Origin: CAIXLI01 sp964587125
Lineage (GTDB): Bacteria; Pseudomonadota; Alphaproteobacteria; UBA9219
Direction of reading: 5' to 3'
Assembly: GCA_964587125.1 (NCBI GenBank)
Contig: CAZPKC010000002.1
Span: forward strand, 62,001-126,000
DNA: 64,000 nt
Made by a program: the position numbers and the translations under genes. Shown one piece after another: positions 1 to 8,624 of this stretch (its first letter is position 1; the number at the start of each line of letters is the position of its first letter). The notes under the pieces were generated by a model. It was not told the DNA's origin. It made no database searches and saw nothing but the letters and a program-made list of their open reading frames with translations.

Positions 1-790
1 TTGCGCCGGGGCCCATCTTGCCGATGCGCGCGTCGTAACGCAAATCAACCGTCGGCCCTCCCGAAGAAAGGCGGAAAATGACGGGGGTTGGCAAGTCCTT
101 GAGAAGGATGGATAAATCCCCAGTTCCAACGCGTGTCAGAGGCATAATGCGCACGACATGCGTTCCGGCTTGGGTTGGGGACACTTCGAAGTTTCCGCCG
201 ACGCCGACATCCAGAATGGGCCAAGGCTCTCCCGTTGCGTCGACCATTGTAATCGTTGTGACAAACCCAGAATCAAGATTAATTTGCGGAGGCTCAACGC
301 CGGGATCGAGGGAGATTGTTCCAATCCGAGTCAGGCCCTTGGGCGTTCCTTCATAAGGGGGCTGGGCCGCCGTTTGGGTCTCTTCAAGGCGTCTCATAAA
401 ATCGCGGATTTGGTCGGGAGAAAGAGGAATAAGCCCCGTCGCCGCTTTATCATAAGACTTAAGGTTGTGCTCCAGCTCGTTTTTTCGCGCAAGGGCATCG
501 GCGTCGGTCTGCGCTTGCAAAGCGGCCTGTTCCGCCTGCGCCGCAAGTTGATTCGGGTCGGAAGAAAAGGCCGAAGCCGGAGGCGGAGAAGGAATTTCGA
601 TGCCGGAAGAGGAGGCAGCGGACGCCTGCGGGGCCGCAACTGCGGCAATCTCAGCCGGAGAAGGCGCGGGCGCGCTCGACGGCGTCTCATTTGCAGAGAA
701 ACACGTCCCCGAAAAGGCCAACAAAGCGCCAGCCGCTAACAGGAAAAGCCCGCCCGACTTAACCCGGAAATGAAGCGATATATAAGGCAA
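1..790 (-). CDS. dotH: DotH/IcmK-family type IVB secretion outer-membrane core protein (partial, C-terminus outside window)
   Basis: The first 263 residues are readable on the minus strand. The start I prefer is TTG at 790, preceded by GGAG at good spacing; no in-frame ATG lies upstream. Residues about 11-33 form a signal peptide (hydrophobic, ending FSGTCFSA), then a Pro/Ala-rich linker to about residue 75 and a polar helix to about 115. Next comes the family hallmark PLSPDQIRDFMRRLEETQ (residues 123-139). The conserved core follows: SLDPGVEPPQINL, GFVTTITMVDATGEPWPI (175-192), LPTPVIFRL, and VDLRYDARI then GPG near the break. DotH/IcmK (TraN in IncI plasmids) is periplasmic and outer-membrane associated and builds the type IVB core complex with DotC, DotD and DotG. 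The gene is transcribed out of the window, so related genes may lie to the left. Family assignment is strong; whether the system secretes effectors or conjugates DNA cannot be told. Confidence 0.88.
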   Translation of the reverse strand, partial: MPYISLHFRVKSGGLFLLAAGALLAFSGTCFSANETPSSAPAPSPAEIAAVAAPQASAASSSGIEIPSPPPASAFSSDPNQLAAQAEQAALQAQTDADALARKNELEHNLKSYDKAATGLIPLSPDQIRDFMRRLEETQTAAQPPYEGTPKGLTRIGTISLDPGVEPPQINLDSGFVTTITMVDATGEPWPILDVGVGGNFEVSPTQAGTHVVRIMPLTRVGTGDLSILLKDLPTPVIFRLSSGGPTVDLRYDARIGKMGPGA

Positions 791-963
791 AAAACATCTC
801 CAAATGCAGACACCCTATCTGTCCGAATCTTATTGTTTGACCACATGAAAGTTAATAGTAGGTTTATATCAATCATTTCTCCTGCGTTTCAAGTCTCCGG
901 GGCGCGGGAAAAATCGAAAAGGACGTTTGTTTGCAAAACTAAAATTAACCAAAAGAGGCGCCC

Positions 964-1374
964 ATGTTTTCCGTTCATGTCGTTTTGCTTTACGCCGGCA
1001 TCCTTGGTCTTTTGCTGGTCGTTCTTTCTTTTAACATGATGAAAAGCTGGATGCGGGCGATGGGCAAGGGGGTTCAGAACGACCCCGATTTGCGCCGCGC
1101 CGAAGCTCTTGTCGGAAGCTTTACCGATTATGTTCCGTTAACCCTTCTTCTTATGGGCGCGGTCGAAACCTGCGGTGCTCCTGCCGTAGCGCTTCATGCG
1201 ATGGGGGCCTGTTTGGTTGCAGCCCGCCTGATGCACGCTTTTGGCAGCAATTACTCTCGAGTCTCCGATGCCCTCCGGTTTCTCGGCGCGCAACTGACGT
1301 ACCTCGTTCTTACGGTCGCCAGTTTTTGCTGTTTGTTTTATTGTGCGATGCCGCAGCTGGCCGGGGAGGGGTAA
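964..1374 (+). CDS. MAPEG-family integral membrane protein
   Basis: The 136-residue protein has about four hydrophobic segments: residues 3-25, 52-70, 72-92 and 105-130. It carries family features of MAPEG proteins: RRAEALVGSFTDYVPLTLLL followed by an E after the second helix, then ARLMHAFG and a late R-LGAQLT segment. MAPEG members are small trimeric membrane enzymes acting in glutathione and eicosanoid-type chemistry; bacterial members mostly have no proven substrate. The ATG at 964 follows a purine-rich AAAAGAGGCG stretch. It is divergent from the dotH gene and convergent with dnaA, so it is probably monocistronic. Assignment to the family is good; no function beyond membrane glutathione-transferase-like can be given. 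Confidence 0.8.
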   Translation: MFSVHVVLLYAGILGLLLVVLSFNMMKSWMRAMGKGVQNDPDLRRAEALVGSFTDYVPLTLLLMGAVETCGAPAVALHAMGACLVAARLMHAFGSNYSRVSDALRFLGAQLTYLVLTVASFCCLFYCAMPQLAGEG

Positions 1375-1433
1375 AGGGAAGCAGAATAAGACAGGGGTCT
1401 CCGCCGTCGCGTTCGGCAAGCTAAGAAAAATGG

Positions 1434-2876
1434 CTAATTTTGCAAAAGCCGCCTTAACAATTCGACATCTTCGCGGAAGGTCGCATCGTAGGCGGAAAGC
1501 TCTTCGATTTTGCGGACGGCGTGAATAACGGTCGTATGATCGCGCCCGCCGAATTTGCGGCCGATTTCCGGCAAAGAGCGCGGCGTCAGTTGTTTTGCCA
1601 GATACATCGCTACTTGGCGGGGCCTGGCGACGGCGCGGGCGCGGCGGGCGGAGGACATGTCGGCGACGCGGACGTTGTAATGTTCCGCCACCTTCTTTTG
1701 GATTTCGTCGATCGTGACGCGACGCTCGGAAGCGCGCAGCATGTCGGACAAAACTTCCTGCGTCATTTCAAGCGAAATCGTGCGCCCTACAAGCTGCGCG
1801 TGCGCGACGATGCGGTTTAAAGCCCCCTCGAGCTCGCGCACGTTCGAGGCGATCTTGTGGGCGAGAAACTCCATCACTTTGTCCGGAACGGGGCATCCAA
1901 GCTTGTCGGCTTTGGCGTGAAGAATGCCCAAGCGTAATTCATAGTTGACGGGATGCAAATCGGCGACCAACCCCCACCCGAGGCGCGAACGCAGGCGCTC
2001 TTCGACGCGGTCGAGGTCTTGCGGAGACTTATCGGCGGAAATAATGACCTGTCGGTTGCGATCGACCAGCGCGTTAAAGGTATGGAAAAACTCTTCTTGC
2101 GTCGTGTCCTTGCCGCCGATGAACTGCACGTCGTCGATCATCAAAACGTCGACCGAACGGAACTGTTCCTTGAACGAGACCGTGTCCTTGAAGCGAAGCG
2201 CGCGCACGAACTGATACATGAATTTTTCCGCCGACATATAAATGACGCGGCGATGGGGAAAATGGATGCGAATATGCCAAGCGATAGCGTGCATCAGATG
2301 GGTCTTGCCGAGGCCGACGCCGCCATAAAGAAACAAGGGATTAAACGCGGGATTTTCCGTGTCGGCGACGCGGCGCGCGGCGGCGTAAGCCAGCTCGTTC
2401 GGCTTTCCGACGACGAAATTATCGAAAGTGAAACGCGGATCGAGATCGGCCGACAAATCCCCCGCAAAATTCGCGGAAGAAGGAGTGGACAAAGGAGGAG
2501 CCGACAAACGTCCTAAGGGCGCGATGGAAGACGCTGTTGCGGCGTCGATCGCGGATTTGGCCTGCGCCGCTTTGGCTAAAGGAGACGTGACGGAAAAAGA
2601 AGCCGCGACGGAAGGAGCGATTTCTTGCCATAAGGAACGGATCGTCTCGCCGTAATGAGCCTCGACCCAATCGCGCATAAAACGCGTTGGGAGAACGAAC
2701 GTTGCCGAAACAAGCCCTGCAGCATCTTGCGAAAGGTCGGCGGTCATTGGTTCAAGCCACCGGCGGTAGGCGGTTTCCCCAAAACGCCGGCGCAATGAAA
2801 GGCGCAGATCGTCAAACGCTTTTTCCGGAACCTCTCTCGTTTCTTGAAACCCTGCGCTTGCCGTTTGGACCTTCAT
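1434..2876 (-). CDS. dnaA: Chromosomal replication initiator protein DnaA
   Basis: The 480-residue protein is the origin-binding AAA+ initiator. Domain I occupies about residues 15-90, followed by a variable Ala/Ser-rich linker to 145. The ATPase domain begins at FTFDNFVVGKPNELA, with Walker A GGVGLGKT (185-192) and Walker B LMIDDVQF (245-252). The C-terminal DNA-binding domain carries the DnaA signature around LPEIGRKFGGRDHTTVIHA. I chose ATG 2876 (MKVQ) over an upstream TTG at 2927, because the extra 17 residues do not look like DnaA and the ATG follows ACGGGG. rpsT lies upstream on the same strand, an arrangement common in Alphaproteobacteria. dnaN is not adjacent, and recF lies 42 kb away. 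Confidence 0.98.
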   Translation of the reverse strand: MKVQTASAGFQETREVPEKAFDDLRLSLRRRFGETAYRRWLEPMTADLSQDAAGLVSATFVLPTRFMRDWVEAHYGETIRSLWQEIAPSVAASFSVTSPLAKAAQAKSAIDAATASSIAPLGRLSAPPLSTPSSANFAGDLSADLDPRFTFDNFVVGKPNELAYAAARRVADTENPAFNPLFLYGGVGLGKTHLMHAIAWHIRIHFPHRRVIYMSAEKFMYQFVRALRFKDTVSFKEQFRSVDVLMIDDVQFIGGKDTTQEEFFHTFNALVDRNRQVIISADKSPQDLDRVEERLRSRLGWGLVADLHPVNYELRLGILHAKADKLGCPVPDKVMEFLAHKIASNVRELEGALNRIVAHAQLVGRTISLEMTQEVLSDMLRASERRVTIDEIQKKVAEHYNVRVADMSSARRARAVARPRQVAMYLAKQLTPRSLPEIGRKFGGRDHTTVIHAVRKIEELSAYDATFREDVELLRRLLQN

Positions 2877-3351
2877 CGTAACCCCGTTGAATAAACATAT
2901 TCGCTGAAGAAAAAGAACACCCCGCAATCCGAGAAAGCATCCCGGATTTTATCGAAGAACCGGATTAGGACTTAGGTCGAACGGAAAAAAACGACGCGGA
3001 GTAAGAAAGGCAAGCAGGAACAGGCCGTGGTTTATAATCGCTCATATTTTCCGATCCATTCTCAAGAAGAACGCGCCGTTTAAAGACGAGAGAGACCATA
3101 GATCAAACGTCACCCATTTGTCCACTGGTCCGAAGAGAGAACAGCACAAAAAAATTTTTGAATTTTTAAAAAATTCTTTTTTAGTTAAAACGGAAGAACA
3201 CGAAATTCGGAACGAAAAAAGAGAGCCCCCTTACATGGGAAAAAAGAGGGAAAAGAAAAAAGACCGGCTGCTTGCGCGATCGTCCCGTCATTTAACGAAG
3301 AGACGCACAAGCGTGTGACGGACAAAACAAAAAAAGGGAACTTCTTACGGC
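2877..3351. other. 475-bp intergenic region upstream of dnaA
   Basis: No convincing gene is seen between rpsT and dnaA. The region holds the dnaA leader and an extremely AT-rich core at about 3150-3200 (runs of A and T including TTTTTAAAAAATTC) next to TTTGTCCACTGG, which differs from the TTATCCACA DnaA box at two positions. It must contain the dnaA promoter, but I could not pick a convincing -35/-10 pair. An unwinding element or origin is possible but not supported by a cluster of DnaA boxes. Confidence 0.4.
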
Positions 3352-3615
3352 TTACTTGGCTTTTTTGGCGCGTTTAGCAAGACGCGATGTTTTGCGCGCC
3401 GCCGTCCGCCAATGCAATGTGCCTCGCGCCGCGCCCTTTGCCAATGCGGATTCAGCCTTGCGCAGCGCCGTTAAGGCTGTTTGAGCGGGGCCTGAAGAGG
3501 CGGCGGTTTCCGCTTCTTTAGCCAGCGTGTGAATGGTCGAGCGCAGCGAACGGTTTGCCTCGTTGCGTTTAATTGTTTGCCGCGCGCGTTTTTTGGCGGA
3601 TTTATGATTGGCCAT
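3352..3615 (-). CDS. rpsT: 30S ribosomal protein S20
   Basis: The 87-residue, very basic protein starts MANHKSAKKRARQ and carries the S20 signature (RNEANRSLRSTIHT), ending in the usual Lys/Ala-rich helix. S20 is a primary 16S rRNA-binding protein of the small subunit. The length matches the family. It lies upstream of dnaA on the same strand and has a clear promoter at 3711-3739, giving a leader of about 90 nt with a GCCGAT/ATCGGC hairpin. That leader could serve S20 autoregulation, which is inference only. Confidence 0.98.
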   Translation of the reverse strand: MANHKSAKKRARQTIKRNEANRSLRSTIHTLAKEAETAASSGPAQTALTALRKAESALAKGAARGTLHWRTAARKTSRLAKRAKKAK

Positions 3616-3710
3616 AACGATATTCCCGAATTCCGAGGTTGACTATTTAAGTTAACGCTCCCGGCGGTTCTTCTCGCCGATACCATCGGCCCTCCGAGCG
3701 CGAGGCGGGA

Positions 3711-3739
3711 CTCATACGCGTTGTGGCCGCAATGGTCAA
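3711..3739 (-). promoter_or_regulatory. Probable sigma-70-type promoter of rpsT
   Basis: On the minus strand a -35 TTGACC (3739-3734) is separated by exactly 17 nt from a -10 TATGAG (3716-3711). Transcription would start near 3703, about 90 nt before the S20 start codon. No other strong hexamer pair is seen in this intergenic region. Confidence 0.65.
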
Positions 3740-3840
3740 GACCTCATCGATAAATTAACGCCTGTTCGTTAACCTCCCTTGTGCTCCGGAGAACAAAACT
3801 TTATGTTTGTGTCTGGTTAATATATAAAGAGAACCGCCCC

Positions 3841-4482
3841 ATGACCGAACATAACCTTTTTCAAGAAGTTCAAGAAGACCTCGAAAAACAAAAGCTCGAG
3901 GCTTTATGGAAAAAATACGGCGCATGGATTATCATCGCGGCGCTAGGGATAGTTGTTTCGACCGCCAGCTCGACAGCCTATCGTTCGTGGAGGGCCGATC
4001 ATAACCAAAGGCTGACCTCAGCATTTCTTTCGGCTGCCCGTACGTTGCCCGACACGTCGAAAAATATAGACTTGCTCCAAAAATTTGCAGAAGAAAATGC
4101 CGGAGAAAATCAAACCGTGTTAGCCTTTTTGCGCGCGGGCGCCTTGGCCCTCGATCACAACGATAAGCCTAAGGCCATACAGTTTTTCGACGAAGCCGCC
4201 GATTATGCCAAAGCCACCCCCGCCTTTCGCCAACTAGGCGCGCTACTTTCCGTTCAAGCGCAATTGGACGATGGCGATCCGGCAAAGCTTTCCGCGCGCC
4301 TCGCGCCCTTGACGGACGAAAAGGCCGCGTGGCGCTTTTCGGCGTTGGAAACCGAAGCTCTGCTCGCGCTTCGCACGGGGGATAAAGCCAAAGCCAAACA
4401 AATTTTCATCGATCTCTCGCAAGACATCCGCGTGCCTCAAAGCATGGCGGCGCGCGCCACGGATATTCTGCGTACGCTGTAA
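3841..4482 (+). CDS. YfgM-like membrane-anchored TPR protein
   Basis: The 213-residue protein has a cytoplasmic N-terminus (about residues 1-25), one transmembrane helix (WIIIAALGIVVSTASSTAY, about 30-48) and a periplasmic helical-repeat domain, the architecture of YfgM (TPR_21). YfgM is an ancillary SecYEG partner linked to periplasmic chaperones. I chose ATG 3841 (MTEHNLF) because longer reading adds unrelated residues. bamB and der follow directly, and yfgM-bamB-der is the conserved enterobacterial order, which supports the call. Sequence identity to enterobacterial YfgM is probably low. Confidence 0.8.
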   Translation: MTEHNLFQEVQEDLEKQKLEALWKKYGAWIIIAALGIVVSTASSTAYRSWRADHNQRLTSAFLSAARTLPDTSKNIDLLQKFAEENAGENQTVLAFLRAGALALDHNDKPKAIQFFDEAADYAKATPAFRQLGALLSVQAQLDDGDPAKLSARLAPLTDEKAAWRFSALETEALLALRTGDKAKAKQIFIDLSQDIRVPQSMAARATDILRTL

Positions 4483-4507
4483 TTAGGTCCAGACCCTAGG
4501 TAGGCAA

Positions 4508-5830
4508 ATGAAGAAAAAGTCCTTGTCGCGCGTCCTTTTGTTTTTTGCGGCAGCGCTGCTCACCGCGTGTAGCGACAACAATAAAATCGGCACGACGATC
4601 AAGGGCGAACGCCTTGCCGTCATCGAACAAGCTAAAACGATCTCACCCGACAAAGAGTTTGAAGGCGTTAAGCCGACCTTATCCCAAGAAATCGTCAATT
4701 TATCGTGGCCGCAAGGAGGGTACGACAGCGAACACGCGATGCCCCGCGCGCAGGCATCGGCGCACCCCCGGATCGTATGGGAGACAAGCCTTGGCGAGGG
4801 ATCGAATGCCGATTTTAAACTTTTGGCCGAGCCAGTCGTTAGCCGAGGGGTTGTTTATACGATGGACGCCGAAGGACTCGTAAGTTCTTTCGACGCCAAG
4901 AACGGTAAGGAGAAGTGGGAGCGAGACACGGCGCCCCAAGACGACGAAAATCCCGCGATAGGCGGCGGCTTGGCCGTTGACGGCGATACGGTTTACGCGA
5001 CGACAGGCAAAGGCTTCGTTTGTGCGCTTCAAGCGAAGACGGGCGAAATTAAATGGCGCAAGGCTTTGCTGAAACCGCTGCGTGCCGCGCCTACCGTAGC
5101 TGATGGACGCGTTTACGTCGTTAGCATCGATAACGAGCTTAACGCGCTGAATGCTGCGAATGGCGAAATTCTTTGGCATCAGTCGGGCATCGCGGAAAGC
5201 GCGACATTGATGGGCGCATCCAGTCCCGCCGTGCAGGGCGATTTTGTGGCCGTCGCGTATACCTCAGGCGAAATTTTTTCCTTGCGCGTGCAAAACGGGC
5301 GCATGTCGTGGAATTATTCTCTAGCCTCCCCCGCCCAAGCCGGCGCTTTGCCCGCCATTGCCGATATTCGCGGATTGCCCGTTATCGATCGAGGCCGCGT
5401 TTACGCGATCAGCCACAGCGGGCGCTTCGCGGCGATCGACCAAAGAAGCGGAGACCGCGTTTGGGAAGCCGATATCGGCGGGATCAATACGCCCGTCGTG
5501 AACGGAGACTCCGTTTTTGTATACGGAGGCGACGGTCAGTTGATCGCCCTGGCGCGGGAGAATGGCCGCGCGATATGGGTTGCGCCTCTGCCCCAACACA
5601 TCGACCCGAACGACAAAACTTCCGACGCTCTTGTTTGGGCGGGCCCCGTTTTGGCCGGAGAAAAGTTATGGATGGTCAATTCGCAGGGAGTTCTAGCGAG
5701 TTTCTCGCCCGAGGATGGATCGCCTGCCGATACTGTCGATCTTGGCGCGCCTCTTTATTTGCCCCCCGTTGTGGCGGATCGCACGTTCTACATCGTAACC
5801 GATGAGGGCACGCTCGTTGCTTTAAGATAG
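4508..5830 (+). CDS. bamB: Outer membrane protein assembly factor BamB
   Basis: The 440-residue lipoprotein has an N-terminal signal ending in the lipobox LLTAC with the acylated Cys at residue 21. Repeated beta-propeller (PQQ-like) blades follow, such as ALQAKTGEIKWRK, ALNAANGEILWH and ALARENGRAIWVA. BamB is the beta-propeller lipoprotein of the BAM complex that inserts beta-barrel proteins into the outer membrane. It is flanked by the YfgM-like gene and der with short gaps (25 and 22 bp), so the three are probably cotranscribed. It is slightly longer than the roughly 390-residue enterobacterial protein, mainly in a linker after the lipobox. Confidence 0.95.
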   Translation: MKKKSLSRVLLFFAAALLTACSDNNKIGTTIKGERLAVIEQAKTISPDKEFEGVKPTLSQEIVNLSWPQGGYDSEHAMPRAQASAHPRIVWETSLGEGSNADFKLLAEPVVSRGVVYTMDAEGLVSSFDAKNGKEKWERDTAPQDDENPAIGGGLAVDGDTVYATTGKGFVCALQAKTGEIKWRKALLKPLRAAPTVADGRVYVVSIDNELNALNAANGEILWHQSGIAESATLMGASSPAVQGDFVAVAYTSGEIFSLRVQNGRMSWNYSLASPAQAGALPAIADIRGLPVIDRGRVYAISHSGRFAAIDQRSGDRVWEADIGGINTPVVNGDSVFVYGGDGQLIALARENGRAIWVAPLPQHIDPNDKTSDALVWAGPVLAGEKLWMVNSQGVLASFSPEDGSPADTVDLGAPLYLPPVVADRTFYIVTDEGTLVALR

Positions 5831-5852
5831 GATACGACCCAATAAAAGGATC

Positions 5853-7205
5853 ATGATATTTACCGTCGCCATTGCAGGACGCCCTAATGTGGGAAAGTCC
5901 ACTTTATTCAACCGTCTTGTCGGCAAGCAAATGGCGCTTGTCAGCGATCAGCCGGGCGTCACCCGCGATTGGCGGATGGGCGAGGGGCATTTATTCGATT
6001 TGAACTTCCGCGTGATCGACACGGCGGGGCTGGAGGGGATTCGTTCCAAAGGCTCTCTTTCGGCGCGTACGGCGCAGCAAACAAAACAAGCGTTTGCGCA
6101 AACGCACGTTATCCTTTTCGTCGTCGATGCGCGCGCGGGTGTAACGCCGGAAGACGCGGCTATCGCCCGGGAATTACGCAAAACAGGGCTTCCGATCGTC
6201 TTGTTGGCGAACAAGTGCGAAGGCGCCGTTTTGCCGCCCGCAATGATCGAAACAGTATCGCTGGGGTTTGGCGATCCGCTTCCGATCTCGGCGGCGCACG
6301 GCGACGGGATGATGGATTTATACGAAATTCTGGCGAAGAATAGCCCCGAAGAAGAAACGAAAGATGCCGAAGCGGACGAAGAAAGAAGCCTGATCCTCGC
6401 CGTTGTCGGACGGCCTAACGCGGGGAAATCGACGCTTATCAACCGGTTGATCGGCTTCGAGCGCATGCTGACGGGACCGGAGCCCGGGCTGACTCGCGAC
6501 GCGATCCCAATTGCGTGGAAATATGATGGCAAGTCCGTGCGCCTTGTCGATACGGCAGGCATGCGTCGCCGTGCGCGCGTAACCGAGGCCTTGGAGCGCA
6601 TGAGCGTGTCGGAATCTTTGCGCGCCATACGTTTGGCGCACGTCGTCATTCTGGTTTTGGACGCGACGCAGCCTTTCGACAAACAAGAACTCGTTATCGC
6701 GCGCCACGTTCTGGAGGAGGGGCGCGCTTTGGTGGTCGCCCTGAATAAGTGGGATTTGGTCGAGGATAAAAAACTTGTCGCCAAACAAACCCGCGCCAAA
6801 GCCGAGGCTTCCTTGGCGCAGGCCGAAGGGCTTCCCCTCGTTCAGGTCTGCGCGCTTGAAGGCGAGGGGCTGGAAGATTTGATGCGCGAGACGATGCGCG
6901 TTTATGAGAACTGGAACATCCGCGTTTCGACGGGAAAACTCAACCGCTGGCTTCAGGAAATGGAGGAAAACCATCCGCCGCCAATTACGGCGGGCCGCCG
7001 CCTTAAGCTGCGCTACATCACGCAAGTGAAAAGCCGCCCGCCGACGTTCTCTTTATGGGTCAATAAACCCGTCGATTTGCCGGAAAGCTATCAACGTTTT
7101 CTGACCCACGGCTTGCGCGAGACCTTTAAGCTACAAGGCGTGCCCATCCGGTGGCAAATGAAGAAAAGCGAAAATCCCTATGAAGACAGGAAGAAAAAGA
7201 AATAA
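5853..7205 (+). CDS. der: Ribosome biogenesis GTPase Der
   Basis: The 450-residue protein has two tandem GTPase domains, unique to Der (EngA). The first G1 loop is GRPNVGKS (residues 9-16), with DTAGLEG as G3 and NKCE as G4. The second G1 loop is GRPNAGKS near residue 187, with DTAGMRRR and NKWD. A C-terminal KH-like domain (about 360-440) precedes a lysine-rich tail. Der acts in late 50S subunit assembly. It is third in the yfgM-bamB-der series. Confidence 0.97.
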   Translation: MIFTVAIAGRPNVGKSTLFNRLVGKQMALVSDQPGVTRDWRMGEGHLFDLNFRVIDTAGLEGIRSKGSLSARTAQQTKQAFAQTHVILFVVDARAGVTPEDAAIARELRKTGLPIVLLANKCEGAVLPPAMIETVSLGFGDPLPISAAHGDGMMDLYEILAKNSPEEETKDAEADEERSLILAVVGRPNAGKSTLINRLIGFERMLTGPEPGLTRDAIPIAWKYDGKSVRLVDTAGMRRRARVTEALERMSVSESLRAIRLAHVVILVLDATQPFDKQELVIARHVLEEGRALVVALNKWDLVEDKKLVAKQTRAKAEASLAQAEGLPLVQVCALEGEGLEDLMRETMRVYENWNIRVSTGKLNRWLQEMEENHPPPITAGRRLKLRYITQVKSRPPTFSLWVNKPVDLPESYQRFLTHGLRETFKLQGVPIRWQMKKSENPYEDRKKKK

Positions 7206-7241
7206 TACCGAAGGCAATGTTTGTTTTTGAAGGAGCATCCG

Positions 7242-8624
7242 ATGATCCTTAAGCGGTTCTGCGAAGAAGGAAGGATAACGTCCTTTGGCAAACATATCCT
7301 TCTTGCCGCCTTATTCGTCGTTCTTGGAAGCGTGCTGGCGGTCGGGAACTATAATCACAAATTCGGAATGGATTTTTATCAATATTGGGGCATCGGCCTT
7401 GGGCCGAAGATAAGCGATGGCGCGTTAAAAAGTCCGTATGTTGAAATGTCGACTTATGCCGCGTTTCTCGATTCTTACGCTTCCCGCTCCAACGACATTC
7501 GCCTTATCGCGGCCAACAAGAAGTGTCACAGTTTTTACGAGAAAGGCTTGGATATCCCGGGCACCCCCTTGCAATACGCAATGTTCGCGGCAATGCCCCA
7601 GAATTATTCCGCGGCTTACGGCATTTTCTTGGCAACGCAAACGGCGTTTTTTATCGGCGCGCTTGCACTGCTTTTTTCTTACAATAAAGAAAAAAGAGCC
7701 CTGCTGATCCCGCTATCCGCCGCCTTGATGGCTTGTTATTGGCCGTTTAGAAACGATTTAAGCAACGGAAATCTTGCTGCTACGCAGCTTTTCTTTCTTG
7801 TCGTCCTGATCGTCTTCTATGACAAAGTCCTTAAAAACGCGACCGTGCGCCACGCGTATGTTTTAAGCGCCGTTTTTACGAGCGCCCTTGTTCTCTTAAC
7901 GTTGATGAAGCCGAATATCACGCTTGTGGCGCTGTTTTTGTCGGCGTCCCTTTGGCGGTTGCACGGAATGCGGGTCTTTTTTTCATCGGCGGCGATCGCG
8001 GGATTGTTCGGCGCGGCGCTGGTGGCCTTGTCCTGCATGTATTTTGGTTCTTGGGATGTCTGGCGGGATTGGCTGGGGTACTTTCCCGACGTAAGCAAAT
8101 CGCCGATGTACGCGATCTTGCGCGGCAACAGCTCAACGTCGCTTATCGTCTCCGATCTTCTGCACATAAATATCCGCCTGGCGATAGCCTTGATAATTTT
8201 TTTGCTGTCTCTCCACGGGTTTGGAGTGTTTGCGGGGGCAAAACCAAAAGAAGAGGCCGTTTTGAAATATATAAAAACGCGATGTCTTCCGTTGCTGGAA
8301 GACCCTTATTTAAGCGCCTCGCTGGCCGTTACCGTTACGCTGGCCGTCTCTCCCTTGGTTTGGCCTCACTATCATATACTCTCTCTTCTTCCCGCCTTTT
8401 GGCTTATTGCCACTTCTCCCCGATGGAGCTTCATTGAATTGCTGGGCGTTTTGTCAATCCTCATCACATCCATGATGCTTCCCTATCTTTTGGGAGAGGA
8501 AACCCTGGCCCCCTATACGGCTTTTTCGGGATGGATTCCTTTATGGTTCGGCGTTCAAGCCGTTATGGCAAGCAGAATCCGGAATCCTTCGGAACGCATA
8601 AAAAAGGCGTCCAATGTTTTTTAA
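7242..8624 (+). CDS. Polytopic membrane protein, GT87/DUF2029-like glycosyltransferase (copy 1)
   Basis: The 460-residue protein has about ten hydrophobic helices. The first is at residues 20-40 and is followed by GMDFYQYWGIGLGP, resembling the acidic first-loop motif of GT-C enzymes such as DUF2029/GT87 polyprenyl-phosphate mannosyltransferases. Later landmarks are GTPLQYAMFAAMP, LMKPNI and SPLVWPHYHIL. The start is ATG 7242 behind AAGGAG; an upstream TTG at 7221 is rejected. It is followed with an 11-bp overlap by a paralogue of identical length. Lipid-linked sugar transfer on the outer face of the inner membrane is inference from topology and motifs; the sugar is unknown. Confidence 0.65.
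   Translation: MILKRFCEEGRITSFGKHILLAALFVVLGSVLAVGNYNHKFGMDFYQYWGIGLGPKISDGALKSPYVEMSTYAAFLDSYASRSNDIRLIAANKKCHSFYEKGLDIPGTPLQYAMFAAMPQNYSAAYGIFLATQTAFFIGALALLFSYNKEKRALLIPLSAALMACYWPFRNDLSNGNLAATQLFFLVVLIVFYDKVLKNATVRHAYVLSAVFTSALVLLTLMKPNITLVALFLSASLWRLHGMRVFFSSAAIAGLFGAALVALSCMYFGSWDVWRDWLGYFPDVSKSPMYAILRGNSSTSLIVSDLLHINIRLAIALIIFLLSLHGFGVFAGAKPKEEAVLKYIKTRCLPLLEDPYLSASLAVTVTLAVSPLVWPHYHILSLLPAFWLIATSPRWSFIELLGVLSILITSMMLPYLLGEETLAPYTAFSGWIPLWFGVQAVMASRIRNPSERIKKASNVF

Noticed and set aside
2877..2927. TTG start extending DnaA by 17 residues
   Set aside because: The extension is not DnaA-like, and ATG 2876 gives a normal N-terminus.
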